Below are positions 34,437 through 42,053 of a stretch of 64,000 nucleotides of DNA, piece by piece. Source of the DNA: Pedobacter psychroterrae (lineage in GTDB: Bacteria > Bacteroidota > Bacteroidia > Sphingobacteriales > Sphingobacteriaceae); NCBI RefSeq assembly GCF_004331695.1, contig NZ_SJSL01000001.1, positions 62,001 through 126,000 of the forward strand. The letters run 5' to 3'. Every line of letters starts with the position of its first letter. Within the stretch, counting starts at the first letter, position 1. Under the pieces are notes generated by a model. The model searched no databases, was not told where the DNA came from, and saw only the letters and a list, made by a program, of their open reading frames with translations. A program made the translations under genes and the position numbers.

Positions 34437-35378
34437 TTATTTTACTCCAAATCTTTTATTCTTATAATCTATAACTACCACATTATTTAAAAAGTAAGCA
34501 TTTCCAGTTGAGCCCCAAATTTCTTCTTCCTTAAAAAAGTTAATCATATCCTTTCTGTCAGTGAAGTAAGCTTTGGTTGGAGGTAAAACTCTGTTACCTA
34601 ATTTAACTTCATGAATAGTTTCTTTTCCATAAATATAATAATATTCACCCCATGTTGAAATTAACAATGAATCAGCAATTGCCTGATTTTCATCAGAAAC
34701 ATCATTTATGTTGTGGTTGGTTGTAAAAAGAGGGAATAAGCTTGCCCCTGTATCAAATAATAAATCTTGCTCTTTGTTATTGATTTGAAATGGAATTTTA
34801 ATCCGACCTTTCCTTATTTTGAAATCTACAAAAGACATCCCTTTTAAAAATCGCTTGGGTAATTCATCCAGAACACAAAGCCTTTTATTAGGGTAATCAA
34901 TAACAAGGATTTTATTTTGAAAAAGATCAGGGGCGATAGTGCCAACATGCTTTATTGTATTGGTATGAATCGAATCTAATGTTAAAGTGTCACCAAATCC
35001 ATTAAAAAGGACTATATCTATATTCGAAAATAAAATATTATCTAATTTAAGATTAACACCTTTTAAAGTGGGATTCTTTTTACCTTGAATCCAAATAAGT
35101 GTACTCGAATCAATTTTATTCTTTAAAGCCTTCTCAAATTCCAAGTATGGTTGAAAAGAATTGCCATATAGCATTGTGTTTTCAGCACCCAAATCAAGCT
35201 GAGCTTTTAATTGGAAAGGAATGTTATCAATTTTTATAGGAACATCCATTGTTAGCTTATCAAAGTAACGATCCCCAATACTATCTCCCGTCCAATAAAA
35301 TTTTATCCATGGCAAATTCTGGCCATGAACTAATGAAAGCGAGGACATTAATAATAAGATGCTTAATAATTGTTTCAT
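34437..35378 (-). CDS. Secreted retropepsin-like aspartic protease with two catalytic motifs
   Basis: A 313-residue protein with a signal peptide (cleavage near VHGQ). Two Asp-x-Gly-Ala motifs are present: Asp62 in QLDLGAENT and Asp209 in LLFDTGASLF, each followed about 90-100 residues later by a hydrophobic DYxNKR-type strand. This suggests a two-lobed, pepsin-like arrangement within one chain, or a duplicated retropepsin unit. It lies between the two 439-bp repeats and is flanked by perfect 10-bp inverted repeats GTTATAAACC (34424-34433) and GGTTTATAAC (35394-35403). Codon use is strongly A+T rich. Its role in the element is unknown; passenger cargo is likely. Confidence 0.7.
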   Translation of the reverse strand: MKQLLSILLLMSSLSLVHGQNLPWIKFYWTGDSIGDRYFDKLTMDVPIKIDNIPFQLKAQLDLGAENTMLYGNSFQPYLEFEKALKNKIDSSTLIWIQGKKNPTLKGVNLKLDNILFSNIDIVLFNGFGDTLTLDSIHTNTIKHVGTIAPDLFQNKILVIDYPNKRLCVLDELPKRFLKGMSFVDFKIRKGRIKIPFQINNKEQDLLFDTGASLFPLFTTNHNINDVSDENQAIADSLLISTWGEYYYIYGKETIHEVKLGNRVLPPTKAYFTDRKDMINFFKEEEIWGSTGNAYFLNNVVVIDYKNKRFGVK

Positions 35379-35443
35379 TTCTTTCCTTTAAATGGTTTAT
35401 AACTAGTTTATATACGCACGTAAAGATATATGATTTGCTCAAT

Positions 35444-35882
35444 GGTTGTATATTTCAATAAAGATGGCCGCTTCATTTCGGGCCAAACTGGCCGCTTGAG
35501 CTAGGCCATAAGAAGGAACCTTTGGTATGGATTTGTAGTTCAAATATAATCAATCTGCTCTAGACCTCGTTTTACCACTTCAGAGAGTCGAATGACAGCA
35601 AAATCCGGTTTAATCACAACAAAATATTCGAAGCCTCAAATAAGGCGTTTTAAAGACGTCCACAGATCAGAACGACTACTAGCTCGGGTGAAGGAGTGAA
35701 ACTCAATCAGAGCCTCGCAATATGCCTTACACGAAAAAGATATACAGGAGCATTTATCCACAAAAAAGCGCCTCTGGATGTCATAAACGCCACTTTCAAC
35801 CGAAATTAACTGATCAGTTTAAGCCGGAAAGAGGTGTCAGTTTAATGGCATAACGGCTGTATACTTTTGCTGAAACTTCCAG
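35444..35882. repeat. 439-bp direct repeat, copy 2
   Basis: The copy joined to the integrase: its right 41 bp encode integrase residues from about 417 to the stop codon at 35842. A minus-strand frame without an ATG (35636-35818, about 60 residues, containing FVDKCS and SDLWTSLKRL) lies within it and may be a coding remnant. Apart from this the 463-bp gap 35379-35841 holds only the protease upstream region. Confidence 0.95.
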
Positions 35883-37131
35883 TCGTGAAGTTGTCTAAGT
35901 AATTTTGTGTAGTCTTAATGTTTTTGTGCCCAAGTTGTTTGGAAATATGAGCAAGTGGAACTTCGCTGTTCATTTGATTATTGCTAAAAGCATGTCTTGC
36001 AAAATAAGTACTTGGACTTTCTTCCCATCCCAATTTAATGGCAATCTTTTTTAGCGAAGCGTTAATTGCCGATATAGCGCCACGTGTTCTACGAATCAAT
36101 TCTTTTTCATCAGCATTTGCAGGTATGAGATTGAAAATATAATCATTACCCGCTTTTTTACTGCCTTGACGATCAATTATTTCGTTTAATTCTTCTCTGA
36201 GCGGGATGAAAATCATCATAGCACTCCCTGTCTTGTTTTCCGTTTTCTTTCTGATAAATGAAAATTGATCATTTTGAATGTTTGACCACTTAAGTTTGAA
36301 AATATCAACCATATTCATCCCTCCAGACAGATAACTAAAAAGAAAAAAGTCTTTCGCCAATTGTTCCCCATTGTTGGCTGGCTTATAGTTATAAAACTCC
36401 ATGATTCTATCTAGATCTAATGGGCGCTTATTATTTATGGCTTGAGGAATTTTATAACCGCTTTTGTTATCCGCCTTATGAAATGGGTATGCTTCTGGAC
36501 TTAGTTCCTTATTGCTGATTATATCATTGAAAACACTTCTTACCCTAATAAGGTACATTCCGATAGTAGTTTGGTTATACATTAACCTTTTTACTTCTTT
36601 ATTCAGGCCTTTACCTTTCTTTACATATGTTTGCTTTAGCGCCCATCTTTCAAGGTTCTGGAGCCAAATAGCGGTTACCATCTTTACAGGCAATTGAATA
36701 GAGGTCAAATCGTCTTTTTTGTCACCTTTTACATAGGCCTCAAGGAAAGCTGCAGTTTGGTTATAAAGATTCTGACTTGAATATTGTTCATTTTCACCAA
36801 ACAACTTAGCTTTGCTTCGAATGAGAAATAGTAGATCTGACCGATTACCCTTATTTAAAAACTGTGTTTCGAAAAGATCAAAATTAAAGGGATCTACCTT
36901 TTCAAGTATAATGTCTGCTCTCTCTCTCATTGAATCAAGCTTTCGCTTAACTGCTTTTAAACCTTCATTTAGGTTCTTTGACCTTTGAAGTTTTTCAAAA
37001 TCCTCCTTGCTTAAAGAGTATCCCGTCGTGTAAAGTTTCCAGGATTTTACATTGGCGACTCGAATTTTGATTGGAAAAAGCCCATTGGATTTGGCTCGTC
37101 TGGTATCAAGTATTATTCTAGCAGTAGACAT
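35842..37131 (-). CDS. Tyrosine recombinase (site-specific integrase) of the element
   Basis: A 429-residue Bacteroidota-type integrase: an N-terminal arm-binding domain (ARIILDTRRAKSNGLFPI), a SAM-like core-binding domain around 115-215, and a catalytic domain with RH at 379-380, GH at 401-402 and the nucleophile Tyr411 in KTTQNYLDNF. The first catalytic Arg of the family is not visible: the region reads FSYLSGGMNMVDIFKLKW, with Gly where Arg is expected. Some Flavobacteriia integrases show a similar substitution. It is placed at the right end of the element and is preceded by tandem 11-mers and by the displaced ahcY-type promoter. Confidence 0.9.
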   Translation of the reverse strand: MSTARIILDTRRAKSNGLFPIKIRVANVKSWKLYTTGYSLSKEDFEKLQRSKNLNEGLKAVKRKLDSMRERADIILEKVDPFNFDLFETQFLNKGNRSDLLFLIRSKAKLFGENEQYSSQNLYNQTAAFLEAYVKGDKKDDLTSIQLPVKMVTAIWLQNLERWALKQTYVKKGKGLNKEVKRLMYNQTTIGMYLIRVRSVFNDIISNKELSPEAYPFHKADNKSGYKIPQAINNKRPLDLDRIMEFYNYKPANNGEQLAKDFFLFSYLSGGMNMVDIFKLKWSNIQNDQFSFIRKKTENKTGSAMMIFIPLREELNEIIDRQGSKKAGNDYIFNLIPANADEKELIRRTRGAISAINASLKKIAIKLGWEESPSTYFARHAFSNNQMNSEVPLAHISKQLGHKNIKTTQNYLDNFTTGSFSKSIQPLCH

Positions 37132-37146
37132 CTAACAAATATAGGA

Positions 37147-37168
37147 TTTGCACACTATTTGCACACTA
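37147..37168. repeat. Tandem 11-mer, candidate integrase arm sites
   Basis: TTTGCACACTA occurs twice without a gap at 37147-37157 and 37158-37168, just upstream of the integrase start. A near-identical tandem pair is at 33146-33167. Confidence 0.65.
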
Positions 37169-37271
37169 TTTATTTATATCACGAAATTGCATGAAAGATA
37201 AAACAGTTTAAAAATATATTCAGAGGGCTTTTTTATGAGCAAGAAACACCAAGAAATCATGTTATACATCA

Positions 37272-37289
37272 CTACTGATGACATATGAT
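37272..37289. repeat. Right attachment core (attR)
   Basis: 18 bp identical to 33078-33095. Read on the minus strand it retains an ATG (37284) and the codons for MSSV, a relic ahcY start that then runs into the element and stops at 37174-37176 after 36 codons. Confidence 0.85.
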
Positions 37290-38156
37290 TATATTTTTGT
37301 GAACTGCAAAATTACGCATAAGTTTTACCAAAATCAAAACAAGCTAAGCTGTCGTGGTATAAGGATTTTTTCATGACATTTTACTATATAAATTAAGTTA
37401 ATCAACAATTTCCATGAAATCTTTCACTCTTGTATTAACCCTCCTTATTTAATTATACAAAGGCCGATGTCCAACTATTCCACCGTTTTATTAAAATAGC
37501 AATCTTTAGGTTTTTACGGTGGCCTGAGATTTAAAGAATGGGAATTTTGGTATTTTAGATTTAATAAATTTCTGAAACTATGTATATTTCAAACTCAATC
37601 AGGTTTCTGATAAAACCCAAATGGTGTCTTTCATGAAGCGCTTAGGCTTGGGGAAAGCTCGTGCTGAGCATGTAGGTTCAAAGTCAAACTTGCTAACATA
37701 AAGACTAAAGCAACAATTATTTTGATGTGGAGAGTACGTTTCATAATAGATATTTGGTCCAACTAAGATATTATTATTTCTTTCAGGAAAGAAATCCGAG
37801 CAGTGCTTTCTATATAATATGAAGTAGTCTTTTTGCAATTGTAGTTTGCCGACCACAACTGTTACTTATCTTTAGTATATAAAGTTTCCATATATGGCTA
37901 TCCTACGAACAATTTATTCCCTTTTGCGATTCAACTGTCTCGTCTAACGTGGCTTTAGCTTCAATCCTAAACCATTTATTTTTCTGTAGAATAAATTGAA
38001 TCAACAGGATGTACTGAATCCAACATTTTTCTTTTGTTTATAATTGCACGATAAAGTTATAGGTATTGGAGGTTCCTTTGATCACATGTATGTAACTTTG
38101 AAGTTGATTGTCTGGGGATCCTTTGTTCCATAGCCGTTCTCTAAGTACTGTCATGC
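37290..38156. other. Gene-poor stretch right of the element
   Basis: Apart from the promoter at its left end nothing convincing is seen. An 85-codon minus-strand frame (37599-37856) has Cys-, Tyr- and Phe-rich composition with no recognisable family, and is not called as a gene. The stretch may be decayed DNA from an earlier insertion. Confidence 0.5.
37307..37338 (-). promoter_or_regulatory. Displaced ahcY-type promoter now facing the integrase
   Basis: On the minus strand TTTG (37335-37338), 20-nt spacer, TAATTTTG (37307-37314), about 23 bases before the relic ATG. Sequence and spacing match the promoter at 33196-33227, including a shared TCATGACATTYTACTA block 36 bases further upstream in both. 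Transcripts from here run into the integrase gene. Confidence 0.7.
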
Positions 38157-38392
38157 ATGCAGGTATTTAAAATTTATATACATGAAAATCCGGAACGTAA
38201 AAAAGTCATTTATCTAGAAAAATCCGTTACCGTTCATTGTCCGCAAGCTCGCCGTACACCGTTTCTGATTTTTGAGCTTTCTCAGGCCCTCTAACGAGCG
38301 ATCTGCAGGATCATCAAGTGCAGGTGGAATTTCTGCAAAAATGCCTCTTGAATCGCCTTTTAGGCATTAAAAACGATGAAAATATATATTGA
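38157..38392 (+). pseudogene. Possible frameshifted small gene of unknown function
   Basis: A 45-codon frame from the ATG at 38157 (MQVFKIYIHENPERKK) stops at 38294. A second frame overlaps its end and continues with DLQDHQVQVEFLQKCLLNR to a stop at 38390-38392. Both pieces have ordinary, hydrophilic protein-like composition, so one frameshift would join them into roughly 75 residues. No family recognised; it may equally be chance. Confidence 0.3.
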
Positions 38393-38483
38393 AAAATAGT
38401 AGAAAATGATCAAACTAAGCATTTAATTTGACCTAGATATCGCGTCTGAAGAATGGTTTTCAGGCGATAAAAGATAGAAATGT

Positions 38484-40427
38484 ATGACTATGGAAGCGCT
38501 CATTTTAAATTACTGGTGGGTGGTGGTGGCACTGATGTGTGCAATATTAAACAAATATATTTTACGGTTTTTCTTCGGGATGGTTGTTGTTCCTGAAGAC
38601 AGGCTCGGACTGGTTACCAAGAAGTTTGTCTTGTATGGTCCGGGTAAAGAGCTACCCGACGGGAGGATAATTGCTATAAAAGGCGAAGCAGGCTTTCAGG
38701 GAAAGACACTGGCACCAGGGCTGTATTTTGGCATGTGGTTTTGGCAGTATGCGGTGACCATGGAGGAATTTACCGTAATCCCTGAAGGTATGATCGGTCT
38801 GATTATGGCCAAAGACGGGGCGGAGATCCCTACCGGAAATATCCTGGGGCACAAGGTCGAGTGTGATAACTTTCAGGATGCGGTGACATTTCTGCAAAGC
38901 GGAGGTCAGCGGGGCAGGCAGACTAGCTACATCACATCGGGTTCTTACCGGATTAACACGCTGCTTTTCCAGGTTTCTGTGACTGACATGGTCAGGATCC
39001 AGGAAAGTATGGTAGGGATTGTGACCGCTTTGGATGGTTTACCTATAGACCGGGATCAGATTGCTGGTAAGCTGATTGAAGGCCATAACAACTTTCAAGA
39101 TTTTGATGAGTTTATTAAAAAGGGAGGTAACCGTGGTTTGCAGCCACAGGTGGTATTGGCCGGTTCTTACAATCTTAACCCCTGGGCGATCCAGCTGGAG
39201 CAGATTCCAATGACCGAAATTGCCATTGGGTATGTGGGTGTGGTGATTTCCTATATTGGAAATGACGGAAACGATTTGACAGGAGCTGATTTTAAGCATG
39301 GTAATATTGTAGCGAAAGGTTCAAAAGGCGTATGGGTAGAGCCGCTTGGCCCGGGAAAGTATCCCATTAATAAATATGTGATGAAAGTGGAACCCGTACC
39401 AACCACCAATCTGGTTTTGAATTGGGCAGCTGCACGGAGTGAGGCACACAACCTTGATAAAAATTTATCTACCATTACGGTAAGGTCAAAAGACGGCTTT
39501 CCTTTTAACCTGGATGTCGCGCAGATCATTCATGTTCCTACCACTGAGGCACCGAAGGTGATTGCCCGGTTCGGCAATATGGTGAACCTGGTTTCTCAGG
39601 TGCTTGAGCCGACGATTGGTAATTATTTTCGCAACTCGGCACAGGACAGTGATGTCATTGCGTTTCTGAGTACACGTAAAGAGCGTCAGGAATCTGCAAA
39701 AGAACACATCCGCAAAGTCCTTGATGAGTATAATGTGAATGCTGTGGATACGCTGATTGGTGATATTGTTCCGCCGGAATCGTTAATGAAAACCTTAACA
39801 GACCGAAAAATTGCTGAAGAGCAGAAGGTCACTTACAATACGCAGAAGCAGGCGCAGGAAACCCGTCAGGGAATGGAAAAAGAAACCGCCATCGCCGATA
39901 TGCAAAAGGACATGGTTAAAGCGCAGCAAAGCGTAGAGATTGCTGAACGCACAGCCAGCGCAACGGTAAAAAAATCTGAGGGTGATGCAGCTGGTGTTAA
40001 ACTTGCGGTAGGAGCTGAAGCTGAGGCTACTAAGATGAGAGCCCATGCAGAAGCAGAGGCGACGAAAGCCAGGGCACATGCGGATTCTGAAGCGATTAAA
40101 CTGCGGGCCTCTGCTGAGGCTGAGATGATTTCGCTAACGGGTAGTGCCGAGGCGGGTAAGATTTTGGCGGTCGGTAAATCAACCGCCGAGGCATACGAAC
40201 TGGCTGTTAAGGCCTTGGGAGGAGAGAACTTTACCAGGTATAAAATTACAGAAGAGTTATCGAAAGGTAGGGTTAAACTCATTCCCGATGTGCTGATCGG
40301 CAGCAGCGGGCCTAACGGTGCTTCGGCTATGGACGGCTTGCTGGGCATCAAGTTAATGGAACTGATGGATCCTGACGGGCGCCGGGATGTGTTACCCGTT
40401 GCAGATCTTGCGGAGGCTAAGCCTTAA
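38484..40427 (+). CDS. Flotillin-like SPFH-domain protein with repeated N-terminal modules
   Basis: A 647-residue membrane-anchored protein. One transmembrane segment at about 9-35 is followed by three to four related units of roughly 70 residues (about 35-97, 98-169, 172-243, 245-300), each with a 'GxIxxxDG..IP' and 'NFQDxxxF..GG.RG.Q...GSY..N' pattern in the two best copies. The SPFH/band 7 domain spans about 300-450, and a long Ala/Glu/Lys coiled coil with repeated AEAEATKxRAHA follows to about 570. Flotillins scaffold membrane microdomains. The extra repeats are unlike short flotillins. It is a single gene closed by a terminator. Confidence 0.85.
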   Translation: MTMEALILNYWWVVVALMCAILNKYILRFFFGMVVVPEDRLGLVTKKFVLYGPGKELPDGRIIAIKGEAGFQGKTLAPGLYFGMWFWQYAVTMEEFTVIPEGMIGLIMAKDGAEIPTGNILGHKVECDNFQDAVTFLQSGGQRGRQTSYITSGSYRINTLLFQVSVTDMVRIQESMVGIVTALDGLPIDRDQIAGKLIEGHNNFQDFDEFIKKGGNRGLQPQVVLAGSYNLNPWAIQLEQIPMTEIAIGYVGVVISYIGNDGNDLTGADFKHGNIVAKGSKGVWVEPLGPGKYPINKYVMKVEPVPTTNLVLNWAAARSEAHNLDKNLSTITVRSKDGFPFNLDVAQIIHVPTTEAPKVIARFGNMVNLVSQVLEPTIGNYFRNSAQDSDVIAFLSTRKERQESAKEHIRKVLDEYNVNAVDTLIGDIVPPESLMKTLTDRKIAEEQKVTYNTQKQAQETRQGMEKETAIADMQKDMVKAQQSVEIAERTASATVKKSEGDAAGVKLAVGAEAEATKMRAHAEAEATKARAHADSEAIKLRASAEAEMISLTGSAEAGKILAVGKSTAEAYELAVKALGGENFTRYKITEELSKGRVKLIPDVLIGSSGPNGASAMDGLLGIKLMELMDPDGRRDVLPVADLAEAKP

Positions 40428-40443
40428 AACAAATTTTTAAAGA

Positions 40444-40476
40444 AACCCATCCTAAATGTCTTAGGATGGGTTCTAT
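40444..40476 (+). terminator. Terminator of the flotillin-like gene
   Basis: A perfect 12-bp stem AACCCATCCTAA/TTAGGATGGGTT (40444-40455 with 40461-40472) with a 5-nt loop; the following run of T is short. Confidence 0.75.
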
Positions 40477-40512
40477 TAATAAAAAAGTATATTTGAATTT
40501 TGACGAAATCCT

Positions 40513-41823
40513 ATGGAAAAATCAGCGATAGATAGAATAATGGCACCAGTGAGCCGCTTTATACATTTGGAATATACCAGCGGAATTGTGCTGCTGATCA
40601 GCGTGGTCATTGCAATCATCTGGGCGAATTCGGGCTACCATGATTTTTATGAACACCTATGGCACATTAACTTTTCTATCGGTTTTGATGATTTCATGCT
40701 CACCCATCCTCTGCATATCTGGATCAATGACGGACTGATGGCGATCTTTTTTTTTGTGATCGGGCTGGAGCTAAAACGTGAGTTTATGGAAGGTGAATTG
40801 TCCTCTATGAAAAAAGCGTCCTTGCCGATGACTGCCGCCCTGGGCGGGATGATCGTGCCTGCGTTGATTTATTTTATGATCAATAAGGGGACCGACGCTT
40901 CCCATGGCTGGGGTATACCGATGGCTACCGACATTGCTTTTGCATTAGCGCTTCTGTCGATGGCGAGTAAGCACATACCCGTATCTGTTAAGGTGTTTCT
41001 TTCAGCCCTTGCTGTTGCTGATGACCTTGGCGCCGTGCTGGTGATTGCGTTTTTCTATACCGCTGAGATTAATTTCGTGGCATTGGGAATTGGCTTTGGG
41101 TTTTTGTTGCTGCTAATTGCAGGAAATGGCTTAGGGATTCGCAATAGTATGTTTTACCTGATTATCGGTTTTGGTGTCTGGAGCGGCTTTCTGTTATCGG
41201 GGGTACACGCTACCATTGCAGGCGTGTTGGTCGCATTTACGATTCCTGCAGTTACGAAAATTGATGAGGTGATCTATTCCAATAATCTGCGGAAACTTTC
41301 CTACGATTTTCAGGAAGATATCCCTGAGAAAGGCGGCCTGATTACGCCTAAGCAGAATAAAACCATACAGAAGGTCAAAAGCCTGAGTATGGCGGCTGAG
41401 ACGCCACTTCAAACGATCGAGCACGCGCTGCATCCATGGGTGGCATTTGGAATTATGCCTTTATTTGCCCTGGCGAATGCGGGGATTGTGATCGGGTCTG
41501 ATTTTTTTAGCTCAATTGTGAATCCGGTTTCCATTGGTGTTGCCGCTGGCCTTGTGATCGGCAAGTTTGTGGGGATTTTACTTTTCTGCTGGATCATGGT
41601 TAAGCTGGGATTGGCAAGTTTACCAGAGGAAGCAAACAGGAAACACGTAGCGGGTGTGGCTTTGCTTGCGGGTATTGGATTTACCATGTCGCTGTTCATC
41701 TCTGGTCTTGCGTTCAAAAATCCGGTATTTATAGAGCAGGCAAAATATGGGATATTGGTGGCTTCGGTCATTGCGGGAATCGTAGGTACTGTTGTACTTA
41801 AAAGAATTGGCAAAACAGGATAG
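40513..41823 (+). CDS. nhaA: Na+/H+ antiporter NhaA
   Basis: A 436-residue inner membrane antiporter that expels sodium in exchange for protons. The ion-binding aspartates are in PMATDIAFALALLSM and in ALAVADDLGAVLVIAFFY, corresponding to Asp133 and Asp163/164 of the E. coli protein. About 11-12 hydrophobic segments, with a hydrophilic loop around 255-295 containing LQTIEHALHPW. It has its own start after the flotillin terminator. Regulation not visible. Confidence 0.95.
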   Translation: MEKSAIDRIMAPVSRFIHLEYTSGIVLLISVVIAIIWANSGYHDFYEHLWHINFSIGFDDFMLTHPLHIWINDGLMAIFFFVIGLELKREFMEGELSSMKKASLPMTAALGGMIVPALIYFMINKGTDASHGWGIPMATDIAFALALLSMASKHIPVSVKVFLSALAVADDLGAVLVIAFFYTAEINFVALGIGFGFLLLLIAGNGLGIRNSMFYLIIGFGVWSGFLLSGVHATIAGVLVAFTIPAVTKIDEVIYSNNLRKLSYDFQEDIPEKGGLITPKQNKTIQKVKSLSMAAETPLQTIEHALHPWVAFGIMPLFALANAGIVIGSDFFSSIVNPVSIGVAAGLVIGKFVGILLFCWIMVKLGLASLPEEANRKHVAGVALLAGIGFTMSLFISGLAFKNPVFIEQAKYGILVASVIAGIVGTVVLKRIGKTG

Positions 41824-42053
41824 CACCTGGGTTAGGCAGTAATCGTTATCCCAGTGAGTAAGTTTATCAAAAAACCACCAACTTCTTTCTCAGCACACCA
41901 AGAATAGAGATTAAAGCCAAATTGAGTGCCGAAATATTCCAGGTTAGATTAAGGGCAATTGAATTTCATGAATATAGGCCTTCGTTTCCTACTAATATTG
42001 CAAATTTTTCCTTTCTTTATAAAAAATCATCAAAATTCATACACCTGATTCCA

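Larger units (their letters stand above)
33078..37289. mobile_element. 4.2-kb integrative element inserted at the 5' end of ahcY
   Basis: Delimited by two 18-bp copies of CTACTGATGACATATGAT at 33078-33095 and 37272-37289, 4194 bp apart, which include the ahcY start codon. It contains an XRE regulator, a truncated superinfection-immunity-like ORF, two 439-bp direct repeats around an aspartic protease gene, and a tyrosine recombinase 141 bp from the right core. It is visibly richer in A+T than its surroundings. No mobilisation, replication or conjugation gene was seen, so it is an integrase-only element or satellite. Confidence 0.85.

Noticed and set aside
37599..37856. 85-codon minus-strand frame
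   Set aside because: No family resemblance, biased Cys/Tyr/Phe/Asn composition and no ribosome site or promoter; probably a chance frame in decayed DNA.
41922..42053. N-terminal extension of the alanine symporter
   Set aside because: The 44 extra residues are unlike the family, and homology and hydrophobicity begin at the ATG at 42054.
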